Positions 18,226-26,094 of a DNA stretch of 49,931 bases are shown here, one piece after another. The translations under genes were made by a program, and so were the position numbers. Origin of the DNA: Pseudomonadota bacterium. Lineage in GTDB: Bacteria > Pseudomonadota > Alphaproteobacteria > Rhodospirillales > Magnetospirillaceae. The stretch is from contig JAEXAH010000004.1 of assembly GCA_023458315.1 (NCBI GenBank), forward strand, positions 1-49,931. The letters are read 5' to 3'. Within the stretch, counting starts at the first letter, position 1; the number at the start of each line of letters is the position of its first letter. A model generated the notes under the pieces. That model had not been told where the DNA came from and ran no database searches. It was given only the letters and a program-made list of their open reading frames with translations.

Positions 18226-18278
18226 AAAGGCCATGGGCAACCTGTATGTCACAGGCAAGCCCTGTGGAGAGGTGCGCC

Positions 18279-19286
18279 ATGGCAAACGTCCAGGACCTGA
18301 AGACCGGCGCCCAGCCGGGGCTTCGTTTCGCCGCCCTGCTCGACCGTTCCGGTGGTTGCACCGACCTGGATTGGGAGGGAGTCGCCCGCTGGCGGCCCGA
18401 GGACGGCTTTTTGTGGATTCACCTGGAACGGGACGACCCCACCGCCGCGCAATGGCTGCGCGAACGCAGCGGCATCGACCCGCTGGTCGGTCTGGCCCTG
18501 CTGGCCGAGGAATCGCGGCCGCGCGTCGAGGATGTGGACGACAGCCTGATGGTGGTGCTGCGCGGCGTCAACGTCAACGACGAGAGCGGCGCCCCCGAAC
18601 TGGTGCCCATCCATGTCTGGGCCGAGCCCAACCGCCTGATTTCGCTGCGCGACAAGGATCACCAACTGAGCGCCCTGCGTTCCATCCGGCTGGCGCTGCT
18701 GGGCGGCAAGGGGCCGCGCAGCCCCGGCGGCCTGCTGGCGCAGATCGCCGAACGGGTGGTCGAGCATCTGGAACTGGTCATCGACGGCATGGAGGACAAG
18801 GTCGGCGAACTGGAAGACGCCTGTATCCAGCGCACCGCCGACGCCACCCTGCGCGCCGAACTGGCCCAGGTCCGGCGGCAGGCCATCCACCTGCGCCGCT
18901 ATCTGGGACCGCAACGCGACGCGCTGTACCGCATCCAGCACGACGACGCCACCTGGCTGTCGCGCGACGCCAAGCTGCGCCTGCGCGAAGTCACCGACAA
19001 GGTGATCCGCCACATCGAGGATCTGGACGCGCTGCGCGACCGCACCACGGTCTTGCACGAAGACCTGTCCACCCAGATTTCCGAAAAGATCGCCGCCACC
19101 TCGAACCGTTTCACCGTGCTGACCGCCCTGTTGCTGCCGCCCAGCCTGCTGGCGGGCATGCTGGGCGCCAATGTGGGCGGCATTCCCGGCCACGACGACC
19201 CGCTGGCATTTTGGGAAATGTGCCTGATCATCCTGGGGCTGATGCCGCTGCTGTGGCTGGCGCTGAAGCGGATGAAGTGGTTGTAG
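18279..19286 (+). CDS. CorA/ZntB-family divalent metal transporter within the nif cluster
   Basis: 335 residues. It has a long soluble N-terminal domain with coiled helices, then two C-terminal membrane helices (about 277-297 and 310-328). The loop signature reads GANVGGIPG, resembling ZntB (GxNxGGxP) rather than the GMN of classical CorA. The likely cargo is therefore zinc or another divalent cation. I use the ATG at 18279; the open frame reaches 18078 but overlaps nifQ. It follows nifQ on the same strand, and its last codons overlap the next NifA site. A role in nitrogen fixation is not established. Confidence 0.85.
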   Translation: MANVQDLKTGAQPGLRFAALLDRSGGCTDLDWEGVARWRPEDGFLWIHLERDDPTAAQWLRERSGIDPLVGLALLAEESRPRVEDVDDSLMVVLRGVNVNDESGAPELVPIHVWAEPNRLISLRDKDHQLSALRSIRLALLGGKGPRSPGGLLAQIAERVVEHLELVIDGMEDKVGELEDACIQRTADATLRAELAQVRRQAIHLRRYLGPQRDALYRIQHDDATWLSRDAKLRLREVTDKVIRHIEDLDALRDRTTVLHEDLSTQISEKIAATSNRFTVLTALLLPPSLLAGMLGANVGGIPGHDDPLAFWEMCLIILGLMPLLWLALKRMKWL

Positions 19287-19297
19287 GCAATCCGACA
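19282..19297 (+). promoter_or_regulatory. NifA upstream activator sequence of the iscA-nifV-fix unit
   Basis: An exact TGT-N10-ACA (TGTAGGCAATCCGACA) that overlaps the stop codon of the transporter gene. Its centre is about 95 bases upstream of the predicted start of transcription. Confidence 0.85.
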
Positions 19298-19340
19298 TTC
19301 GTCGCATTGCAGACAGGGCTGAAACAGCAAATCCCTTTTA

Positions 19341-19353
19341 AATCAAAGAATTA
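19341..19353 (+). promoter_or_regulatory. IHF binding site
   Basis: AATCAAAGAATTA is an exact match to WATCAA-N4-TTR inside an AT-rich stretch, midway between the NifA site and the sigma-54 promoter. That is where IHF bends DNA to bring NifA to the polymerase. Confidence 0.75.
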
Positions 19354-19358
19354 AAAGT

Positions 19359-19374
19359 TGGCATTCGCCTTGCT
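19359..19374 (+). promoter_or_regulatory. Sigma-54 promoter of the iscA-nifVW-fixABCX unit
   Basis: TGGCATTCGCCTTGCT fits TGGCAC-N5-TTGCW with one change and the correct ten-base spacing between GG and GC. The predicted start is near 19385, about 30 bases before the first ATG. Confidence 0.9.
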
Positions 19375-19414
19375 AGGTGAAGGGACGGATTGTTCCCTCA
19401 CCAGGAGGATTGCC

Positions 19415-19726
19415 ATGCTGACTGTCACCGAACGCGCCGTCGCCGCCGTGAAGAGCGTCCGCGAGGACGACACCCAGGGCCTTCGCATCAGTGTTTCCTC
19501 GGGCGGCTGTTCCGGCCTGAAATACAATCTGGTGCTGGAAACCGAATCCGAATCCGGCGACGAGATCCTGGAATTCGGCGGCGTGAAGGTGTTCGTCGAT
19601 TCCGGCTCGGTCATGTGGCTGGCCGGCACGGTGGTGGACTTCGTCAACGCCGGCAACGATTCCGGCTTCATCTTCGAAAACCCCAATGCCGGGGGCAAGT
19701 GCTCGTGCAGCGGCGGCAGCTGCTGA
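19415..19726 (+). CDS. IscA/HesB-family Fe-S assembly protein, nif-associated
   Basis: 103 residues of the A-type Fe-S carrier family. The conserved cysteine is in SSGGCSGLKYNL, and the C-terminal pair is in GGKCSCSGGSC (C-x-C plus one more cysteine). It probably passes Fe-S clusters to nitrogenase maturation factors. AGGAGGA precedes the ATG. As first gene behind the second NifA/sigma-54 promoter it should be made only under nitrogen-fixing conditions. Confidence 0.9.
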   Translation: MLTVTERAVAAVKSVREDDTQGLRISVSSGGCSGLKYNLVLETESESGDEILEFGGVKVFVDSGSVMWLAGTVVDFVNAGNDSGFIFENPNAGGKCSCSGGSC

Positions 19727-19736
19727 GGACCGGGCC

Positions 19737-20864
19737 ATGAGCGGCGCCGCCATCACCGTCAACGACACCACCCTGCGCGACGGCGAACAGACCGCCGGGG
19801 TGGCGTTCCGCCTGGCCGAGAAGCTGGCCATCGCCAGCGCGCTGGATCAGGCGGGCGTGCCGGAAATCGAAGTCGGCATCCCGGCCATGGGCGAGGAGGA
19901 ATGCGCTTCCATCCGCGCCGTGGCCGGGCTTGGCCTCAACGCCCGGCTGATCGCGTGGTGCCGCATGCGCAAGGATGATCTGGACGCCGCGCGGGGCTGC
20001 GCCGTGTCCATGGTCAACCTGTCCATTCCGGTTTCCGACCAGCAACTGGCCAAGAAGCTGGACCGCGACCGCGCCTGGGCACTGGCCCACATCCACGACA
20101 TGGTCAGCCGCGCCCGCGATGCCGGTCTTGAGGTGGCGGTGGGCGGCGAGGATTCGTCGCGCGCCGATCCCGCCTTCCTGCAAGACGTCATCGGCATCTG
20201 CGCCCTGGCCGGGGCGCGGCGCTTCCGCTTCGCCGACACCCTGGGCATCATGGACCCGTTCGCCACCTACGATTTGTTCCGCCGCCTGCGCGCCGGAACC
20301 GCCATCGAGTTGGAAATCCACGCCCATGACGATCTGGGGCTGGCCACCGCCAATTCCCTGGCGGCGGTCAGGGGCGGCGCCAGCCATGTGTCAACCACTG
20401 TCAACGGCCTGGGCGAGCGCGCCGGAAACGCGCCGCTGGAGGAAGTGGTGGTGGCGCTGGACCACCTGTACGGCCTGGAATGCGGCATCGCCAAGACGGC
20501 GTTGTCCAAGGTTTCGACCCTGGTGGCCGAGGCGTCGGGCCGTCCGGTGCCGGTGAACAAGAGCATCGTCGGCGACGCCATCTTCACCCATGAAAGCGGC
20601 ATCCACGTTTCCGGCCTGCTGCGCGACCGCCGCAATTACGAGGCGCTGGACCCGCGCGAACTGGGCCGCAGCCACCGTGTGGTCCTGGGCAAGCATTCCG
20701 GCCTGACCTCGGTGTTGCACGCCTGCACCGAACTGGGGCTGACCCCGACGGTGCCGCAGGCCCGCGCCATGCTGGCCCGCGTCCGTTCCCTGGCGGCCGA
20801 GAGCAAGCGCCCGCCCTCGCCCGATGATCTGCGCCGCTTCCTGGCCGAAGCCCCCCTGAACTGA
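19737..20864 (+). CDS. nifV: Homocitrate synthase NifV
   Basis: 375 residues. NifV condenses 2-oxoglutarate and acetyl-CoA to homocitrate, the organic ligand of FeMo-co. The isopropylmalate/homocitrate synthase signatures are clear: NDTTLRDGEQTAGVAF near the N-terminus, the metal-site HAHDDLGLATAN, and NGLGERAGNAPLEEV. The ATG follows iscA by 10 bases and a weak GAGGA site. Four-gene linkage with iscA, nifW and fixABCX supports the nif isozyme rather than a leucine or lysine enzyme. Confidence 0.95.
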   Translation: MSGAAITVNDTTLRDGEQTAGVAFRLAEKLAIASALDQAGVPEIEVGIPAMGEEECASIRAVAGLGLNARLIAWCRMRKDDLDAARGCAVSMVNLSIPVSDQQLAKKLDRDRAWALAHIHDMVSRARDAGLEVAVGGEDSSRADPAFLQDVIGICALAGARRFRFADTLGIMDPFATYDLFRRLRAGTAIELEIHAHDDLGLATANSLAAVRGGASHVSTTVNGLGERAGNAPLEEVVVALDHLYGLECGIAKTALSKVSTLVAEASGRPVPVNKSIVGDAIFTHESGIHVSGLLRDRRNYEALDPRELGRSHRVVLGKHSGLTSVLHACTELGLTPTVPQARAMLARVRSLAAESKRPPSPDDLRRFLAEAPLN

Positions 20865-20880
20865 GCAAAGGAGAGCCCCC

Positions 20881-21219
20881 ATGTGCACCCCCGCCAAGTG
20901 CAAGCCGGAGCCGGGCAGCTTCCTGGCCCGCCTGCAACAATTGTCCGCCGCCGAGCAATTCTTCGAGGCGCTGGACGTGGCCTTCGACCAGCAGGTGGTC
21001 AGCGTCCACCGCCTGCATATCCTGAAGCGGTTCAACGCCCTGCTGGACATGGAATCCCTGCGCGGTCTGGAAGACGGCGCCCAGCGTCTGGCCTGCCGCC
21101 ACGCGCTGGAACTGGCCTATGGCGAGTTCGCCTCGGGCCAGGGCGCCAAGACCTTCAAGGTGTTCCAGGACCACAAGACCGGCTTCGTTCCGCTGTCGTC
21201 CCTGGGCGGCTTCCGCTGA
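20881..21219 (+). CDS. nifW: Nitrogenase-stabilising protein NifW
   Basis: 112 residues matching NifW, which helps protect or mature the MoFe protein. Family features are the helical LSAAEQFFEAL and the central NVVRLHILKRFN-like VSVHRLHILKRFNALL, with VFQDHKTGFVPL near the C-terminus. AAAGGAG precedes the ATG. It lies 16 bases after nifV and 41 bases before fixA. Confidence 0.93.
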   Translation: MCTPAKCKPEPGSFLARLQQLSAAEQFFEALDVAFDQQVVSVHRLHILKRFNALLDMESLRGLEDGAQRLACRHALELAYGEFASGQGAKTFKVFQDHKTGFVPLSSLGGFR

Positions 21220-21260
21220 TCCCTCCGCCCCGGCTGCTCCCCCCACGCGAAAGGCTTCCC

Positions 21261-22103
21261 ATGCATATCGTCGTCTGCATCAAGCAGGTGCCGGACAGCG
21301 CCCAGATCCGCGTCCACCCCGTCACCAACACCATCATGCGCCAGGGCGTGCCCACCATCATCAACCCCTACGACCTGTACTCGCTGGAAGAGGCGCTGCG
21401 CCTGCGCGACCAGTTCGGCGGCAAGGTCACGGTGCTGACCATGGGGCCGCCCATGGCCGACCAGGCGTTGCGCAAGGCGCTGTCCATCGGCGCCGATGCC
21501 GCCGTTCTGCTGTCCGACCGCTTCTTCGCCGGGTCGGACACCTTGGCGACCTCGTTCGCCCTGGCCTCGGCCATCGCCAAGCTGGCCGAGAGCGAGCCGG
21601 TGGACATGGTGTTCTGCGGCAAGCAGACCATCGACGGCGACACCGCCCAGGTCGGCCCCGGCATCGCCAAGCGGCTGGAACTGAACCAGTTGACCTATGT
21701 GGAGAAGATCCGCGCCGTCGATCCCGTCGCCCGCAAGATCACCGCCGAACGCCGCGCCGAGGGCGGCGTGCAGGTGCTGACCACCGCCCTGCCCTGCATG
21801 GTGACGATGCTGGAGCACACCAACACCGTCCGTCGCGGCTCCATGGCCGACATGCTGCGCGCCGGACGCACCGAGATCACCACCTGGAACGCCGCCGCCG
21901 CCGGAATCACCGAGATCGGGCTGTGCGGCCTCAAGGGCTCGCCGACCGTGGTGAAAAAGGTGTTCGCCCCGCAACCGCGCAAGGAAAAGGCCAAGCAGAT
22001 CGAGGCCGGAGAAGGCGGCGACCTTGCCGCCGCCACCCTGAGCGCCCTGTTCGCCGCCGATGCCCGGCTGGAAGAGACGCTCTTCCGCCAGACCGGCGCC
22101 TGA
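21261..22103 (+). CDS. fixA: Electron-transfer flavoprotein beta-type subunit FixA
   Basis: 280 residues. FixAB is an electron-bifurcating flavoprotein that, with FixC and FixX, oxidises NADH, reduces quinone and makes low-potential reductant for nitrogenase. The ETF-beta fold is shown by MHIVVCIKQVPDS, INPYDLYSLEEALRL and FCGKQTIDGDTAQVGP. The ATG is at 21261 with AAAGG upstream; the open frame reaching back to 20883 runs through nifW out of frame. Confidence 0.95.
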   Translation: MHIVVCIKQVPDSAQIRVHPVTNTIMRQGVPTIINPYDLYSLEEALRLRDQFGGKVTVLTMGPPMADQALRKALSIGADAAVLLSDRFFAGSDTLATSFALASAIAKLAESEPVDMVFCGKQTIDGDTAQVGPGIAKRLELNQLTYVEKIRAVDPVARKITAERRAEGGVQVLTTALPCMVTMLEHTNTVRRGSMADMLRAGRTEITTWNAAAAGITEIGLCGLKGSPTVVKKVFAPQPRKEKAKQIEAGEGGDLAAATLSALFAADARLEETLFRQTGA

Positions 22104-22116
22104 GGAGATCCGAGAC

Positions 22117-23208
22117 ATGAGCGAAGCCAAGCCCGCCGCCGCCCCCGCGCGCGGCAAGATGAAGGCCGAACTGTCCGACCATTTCAAGACCTACAAGGAC
22201 GTCTGGGTGTTCGTGGAACTGGAACGCGGCCAGGTCCACCCGGTGTCGTGGGAATTGATGGGCGAAGGCCGCAAGCTGGCCGACAAGCTGGGCGTGGAAC
22301 TGGCCGGCGTGGTCATGGGCACCAGCGGCGACGGCTGCGACGCCGCCATCGCCGCCGCCTATGAATACGGTGCCGACAAGGTCTACACCATCCAGGACCC
22401 GCTGCTGGCCGATTACCGCAACGAGACCTACACCAAGGGCCTGACCGAACTGGTCAACACCTACAAGCCGGAAATCCTGCTGCTGGGCGCCACCAATCTG
22501 GGCCGCGATCTGGCCGGATCGGTGGCGACCACGCTGAAGACCGGCCTGACCGCCGATTGCACCGCCCTGGCCATCGACGACGACCGCTCGCTGGGCGCCA
22601 CCCGCCCGACCTTCGGCGGCTCGCTGCTGTGCACCATCTATACCCTGAACGTGCGGCCGCAGATGGCGACCATCCGGCCGCGCGTCATGGCCATGCCCGA
22701 CCGCCAGCCCGGCCGCAGCGGCGGCATTGTCCTGCATCCGCTGGGCATGGAAGAGGAAAACGTCGTCACCAAGGTTCTGGACTTCATCGCCGACGCCTCT
22801 AAGGACGACGCCCACCTGGCCTATGCCGATGTGGTGGTCGCCGGTGGCATGGGCCTGGGCAAGCCCGATAACTTCAAGCTGGTCAAGGACTTGGCCGCCG
22901 TTCTTGGCGCCGAGTACGGCGGCTCGCGGCCGCTGGTGCAAAAGGGCTGGATCGACGGCGCCCGCCAGATCGGCCAGACCGGCAAGACCATCCGGCCGCG
23001 CCTGTACATCGCCGCCGGTATCTCGGGCGCCATCCAGCACCGGGTGGGCGTCGAAGGTGCCGACCAGATCCTGGCCATCAACACCGACCCCAACGCCCCC
23101 ATTTTCGACTTCGCCCATCAGGGCATCGTCGGCGACGCGCTGACCGTGCTGCCCGCCCTGACCGAGGCGTTCCGCCGCCATCTGGCCCGCCAGCAAGCGG
23201 CCGAATAA
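22117..23208 (+). CDS. fixB: Electron-transfer flavoprotein alpha-type subunit FixB
   Basis: 363 residues, with an alanine- and lysine-rich N-terminal extension before the ETF-alpha domain. The FAD-binding C-terminal part shows VVAGGMGLG, then the YIAAGISGAIQH and AINTDPNAPIFDFAHQGIVGD signatures. Partner of FixA. GAGGAGA precedes the ATG at 22117, 13 bases after fixA. An upstream in-frame ATG at 22060 lies inside fixA and is not needed. Confidence 0.95.
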   Translation: MSEAKPAAAPARGKMKAELSDHFKTYKDVWVFVELERGQVHPVSWELMGEGRKLADKLGVELAGVVMGTSGDGCDAAIAAAYEYGADKVYTIQDPLLADYRNETYTKGLTELVNTYKPEILLLGATNLGRDLAGSVATTLKTGLTADCTALAIDDDRSLGATRPTFGGSLLCTIYTLNVRPQMATIRPRVMAMPDRQPGRSGGIVLHPLGMEEENVVTKVLDFIADASKDDAHLAYADVVVAGGMGLGKPDNFKLVKDLAAVLGAEYGGSRPLVQKGWIDGARQIGQTGKTIRPRLYIAAGISGAIQHRVGVEGADQILAINTDPNAPIFDFAHQGIVGDALTVLPALTEAFRRHLARQQAAE

Positions 23209-23220
23209 GGAGAGACGACC

Positions 23221-24519
23221 ATGGAGAAGTTCGACGCCATCGTGGTCGGGGCCGGTCCGTCCGGCAATTCCGCCGCCTATGTCATGGCCAAGGCCGGGCT
23301 CAAGGTGCTTCAGGTGGAGCGCGGCGAGACTTCGGGCTCCAAGAATGTACAGGGCGCCATCCTGTACGCCACCAGCCTGGAAAAGATCATCCCCGATTTC
23401 CGCGAGGAAGCGCCGCTGGAGCGCCACATCGTGGAACAGCGGCTGTGGATGCTGGACGACAAATCCCATTGCGGCACCCATTACCGTTCCGACAAGTTCA
23501 ACGAGGAACGGCCCAACCGCTACACCATCGTCCGCGCCCAGTTCGACAAGTGGTTCAATTCCAAGGTCCGCGAGGCGGGCGCCCTGGTGGTGTGCGAAAC
23601 CACCGTCACCGAACTGGCCCGCGACGACAGCGGCCGAGTGGTCGGCATCAAGACCGACCGTGATGATCAGGTGGTCTATGCCGACGTGGTCGTTCTGGCC
23701 GACGGCGTCAATTCCCTGGTCGGCCAGCGCTCCGGAATTCGCAATGAAATCAAGCCGGAACACGCCGCTCTTGCGGTGAAGGAAATGCACTTCCTGCCGC
23801 GCGAGGTCATCGACCAGCGCTTCAACATCAAGGAAAACGAAGGCGTGGTGATCGAGGCCTTGGGCACCGTCACCATGGGCCTGATGGGCACCGCCTTCCT
23901 GTACACCAACGGCGAATCGCTGTCGGTGGGCATCGGCTGTCTGGTGTCCGACTTCCGCGACAGCGGCGTCAGCCCCTATGTCATGCTCGACAAGTTCAAG
24001 AAGCACCCCTCCATCGCGCCGCTGCTGGAAGGCTCCGAGATCAAGGAATACGCTGCCCACCTGATCCCCGAGGGCGGCTACAAGGCCATCCCCAAGCTGC
24101 ACGGCGACGGCTGGCTGATCGTCGGCGATTCGGGCCAGTTCGTGAATTCCATGCACCGCGAGGGCTCGAACCTCGCCATGGAAACCGGCCGCATGGCCGC
24201 CGAAACGGTGGTGGCGCTGAAGGCCGAAGGCAAGAAGCCGACCGAAGCCAATCTGGCGCGCTACCGCAAAACGCTGGAAGACAGCTTCGTGATGAAGGAT
24301 TTGAAGAAATACAAGAACTTGCCGGAAATTCTTCATGAGAACCGGCAATTCGTCACCACCTATCCCAACCTGCTCAGCAAGGCCGCCGAGACGTGGTTCC
24401 GCGTCGACGGCATGCCCAAGCTGGACAAGGAAAAGGACATCTTCCGCACCTTCCGTTCCGGGCGCCGTCTGCGCGGCCTGATCGGCGACGCGGTCAAGAT
24501 CGCCCGCGCGTGGCGCTGA
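23221..24519 (+). CDS. fixC: FixC flavoprotein (ETF-quinone oxidoreductase-like)
   Basis: 432 residues. A Rossmann FAD site IVVGAGPSGNSAAYV opens the protein, followed by the ETF-QO-family GSKNVQGAILY and the second FAD motif in VGDSGQFVNSMHREG. It takes electrons from FixAB and passes them with FixX to quinone. It is shorter than true ETF-QO because the ferredoxin part is encoded separately as fixX. AAGGAGA precedes the ATG. Confidence 0.95.
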   Translation: MEKFDAIVVGAGPSGNSAAYVMAKAGLKVLQVERGETSGSKNVQGAILYATSLEKIIPDFREEAPLERHIVEQRLWMLDDKSHCGTHYRSDKFNEERPNRYTIVRAQFDKWFNSKVREAGALVVCETTVTELARDDSGRVVGIKTDRDDQVVYADVVVLADGVNSLVGQRSGIRNEIKPEHAALAVKEMHFLPREVIDQRFNIKENEGVVIEALGTVTMGLMGTAFLYTNGESLSVGIGCLVSDFRDSGVSPYVMLDKFKKHPSIAPLLEGSEIKEYAAHLIPEGGYKAIPKLHGDGWLIVGDSGQFVNSMHREGSNLAMETGRMAAETVVALKAEGKKPTEANLARYRKTLEDSFVMKDLKKYKNLPEILHENRQFVTTYPNLLSKAAETWFRVDGMPKLDKEKDIFRTFRSGRRLRGLIGDAVKIARAWR

Positions 24520-24532
24520 GGAGGACACCGTC

Positions 24533-24811
24533 ATGAAGGTCGAAGAAAAGCTCTACAACAACCGCTACATGGTGGACGAAGGCCGTCCCCATATCGCCAT
24601 CACCGCCAAGGGCGAACCGTCCGCCGCGCTGAAAAGCCTGGTCACGGTCTGCCCGGCCGGATGCTACGCCGAGGAAGAGGACGGCAGCGTCGCCGTCACC
24701 CCCGACGGCTGCCTGGAATGCGGCACCTGCCGGGTGATCTGCGCCGGGACCGGCGAATTGCAATGGGATTACCCGCGCGGCGGCTACGGCATCCTGTTCA
24801 AATTCGGCTGA
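24533..24811 (+). CDS. fixX: Ferredoxin-like protein FixX
   Basis: 92 residues with the FixX/ETF-QO C-terminal 4Fe-4S pattern: VCPAGCYA followed by CLECGTCRVIC. It is the Fe-S partner of FixC. GAGGA precedes the ATG, 13 bases after fixC. It is the last gene of the nif/fix block; repeat R2 and strong hairpins follow. Confidence 0.94.
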   Translation: MKVEEKLYNNRYMVDEGRPHIAITAKGEPSAALKSLVTVCPAGCYAEEEDGSVAVTPDGCLECGTCRVICAGTGELQWDYPRGGYGILFKFG

Positions 24812-24812
24812 T

Positions 24813-24890
24813 ATATTTTCCTGCGGCCATTGAGTGGGCGGATGCCCACGCCCGGCGAGGGGCAATACAACCGGCCAACGGCCGGTTGGT
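24813..24890 (+). repeat. Structured repeat R2, copy 2 (first hairpin broken)
   Basis: Begins right after the fixX stop. It keeps the left arm GCGGCC and loop ATTGA of hairpin 1 but lacks exactly 12 bases, the right arm plus linker. Hairpin 2 is intact (GTGGGC-GGAT-GCCCAC, 24834-24849) and is followed by tail GCCCGGCGAGGGGCAATA and a terminal hairpin CAACCGGCC-AAC-GGCCGGTTG (24868-24888). It is in opposite orientation to copy 1. Confidence 0.85.
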
Positions 24891-24897
24891 ATAAGTC

Positions 24898-24930
24898 GAG
24901 CGGTACATCCCCCTTCCCCCTGTACCGCTC
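24898..24930. terminator. Hairpin downstream of fixX
   Basis: A perfect 9-base stem GAGCGGTAC/GTACCGCTC with a pyrimidine-rich 15-base loop. It has no T-run, so it may stabilise the fix transcript 3' end or act together with the larger stem just downstream. Confidence 0.45.
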
Positions 24931-24933
24931 CGC

Positions 24934-24995
24934 CACCCCGCCCGCGCCGTCCGCTCTCCTCCCTGGCAAAGCGGCGCGGGCGGGGTGATTAGCTT
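24934..24995 (+). terminator. Probable terminator of the fix operon
   Basis: A perfect 16-base GC stem (CACCCCGCCCGCGCCG at 24934-24949 pairing with 24972-24987), a 22-base loop, and then ATTAGCTTTTC. The stem is very strong and the weak T-run is in place for plus-strand termination after fixX. Confidence 0.6.
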
Positions 24996-25087
24996 TTCTA
25001 ACGTAAGAAGCAATCTCTTCTGGTTTGGCGTGGCCATGCCCGCCCCCCTATCCTGAACGGCCGCATGCTGCTGTCAGGAAGGTCGCC

Positions 25088-25972
25088 GTGGAATCCCAGC
25101 CCATACACATCCCCTGTCGTGACGGCTATCGCCTGGGCGGGCATCTGTGGCTGCCGCAGGAGAACCGCCACGGCACGGTGATCGTCAACCCGGCCACTGG
25201 CGTTGTTGCCCGCTATTACCACCGCTATGCCCGCTTCCTGACCGGTCAGGGTTTCGCCGTCGTCACCTACGATTATCGCGGTATCGGTGATTCCCGGCCC
25301 GAACGGCTGCGCGAGTTGCGCATGGAATGGCGCCATTGGGGCGAACAGGATTTCGACGCGGTGGTGCGCTGGGCGCGGTCACGCGACCCGCAGGGCAAAT
25401 TGTCGGTTGTCGGACATTCCATCGGCGGCTTCCTGCCCGGCTTCGCCGCCAGCGCGCCGCAGGTGGACCGCATCCTGGCCATCGGCGGCCAATACGCCTT
25501 CTGGCGCAATTACCGCTCCACCAAGCGGCTGGGGCTGCTGTGGCGCTGGCATGTGGTCATGCCCGCCTTGACCATGGGCCTGGGCTATTTCCCCGGCAAG
25601 CGCCTGGGCTGGCTGGAAGACCTGCCCGCCGGGGTCGCCCTGGAATGGAGCTTCCGCCGCCGCCGCATGGAAAGCAGCTACCCGGCCCATGAACGTGCCG
25701 CCATCCTGCACCGCTTCGCGGCGGTGCGGGCGCCGATCCTGTCCATCGCCCTGGCGGACGACGAATACGGCACCCGCGCGGCGGTGCGCGCCGGTCTGGA
25801 TTATTACACCGGCGCCGAGCGCATCCAGGCGGAAGTGCTGCCCGCCGATCTGGGCTTCGACGCGGTCGGCCATTTCAGCATGTTCCACGACCGCCACGCC
25901 GAACGCTTCTGGCCCGACACCGTGCGCTGGCTGCGCGACGGCATCAACCCCTGGCCGCAGCGGGTGGTGTGA
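25088..25972 (+). CDS. Alpha/beta hydrolase, unassigned substrate
   Basis: 294 residues from a GTG at 25088, chosen because AGGAAGG lies upstream; an ATG at 25025 is open but unsupported. The fold shows an early GGHLWLP, a YDYRGIGDS strand-turn, and the nucleophile elbow VVGHSIGGFLPGF. A late AVGHFSMF carries the likely catalytic histidine. It resembles YheT/BioH-like esterases of unknown substrate. It stands alone between the fix terminator and repeat R2 copy 3. Confidence 0.75.
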   Translation: MESQPIHIPCRDGYRLGGHLWLPQENRHGTVIVNPATGVVARYYHRYARFLTGQGFAVVTYDYRGIGDSRPERLRELRMEWRHWGEQDFDAVVRWARSRDPQGKLSVVGHSIGGFLPGFAASAPQVDRILAIGGQYAFWRNYRSTKRLGLLWRWHVVMPALTMGLGYFPGKRLGWLEDLPAGVALEWSFRRRRMESSYPAHERAAILHRFAAVRAPILSIALADDEYGTRAAVRAGLDYYTGAERIQAEVLPADLGFDAVGHFSMFHDRHAERFWPDTVRWLRDGINPWPQRVV

Positions 25973-25994
25973 TGCCGACCGACTTTTGCGGTCG

Positions 25995-26086
25995 GTATCT
26001 TGCCGCCATTGCGGCGGCGGCCAAGCGGCCGGATGGCCGCGCCCGGCGAGGGGCAATACAACCGGCCAATTGATTGGCCGGTTGGT
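25995..26086 (+). repeat. Structured repeat R2, copy 3 (complete)
   Basis: Contains hairpin 1 (GCCGCC-ATTGC-GGCGGC, 26002-26018), linker GGCCAA, hairpin 2 (GCGGCC-GGAT-GGCCGC, 26025-26040), the conserved tail GCCCGGCGAGGGGCAATA, and an 11-base terminal stem-loop (26059-26084). It occupies the space between the convergent hydrolase and copZ genes, where the last stem could end transcription in both directions. Confidence 0.85.
26059..26084. terminator. Bidirectional terminator candidate between hydrolase and copZ
   Basis: Perfect 11-base stem CAACCGGCCAA/TTGGCCGGTTG around loop TTGA. It is part of repeat R2 copy 3, lies between convergent genes and has no long T-run. Confidence 0.45.
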
Positions 26087-26094
26087 GTAAAAGC

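Noticed and set aside
24784..24969. Short open frames in R2 repeats (MPLAGRGHP... type)
   Set aside because: All three R2 copies give similar short minus- or plus-strand peptides only because the repeat is conserved. The changes keep base pairing, not amino acids.
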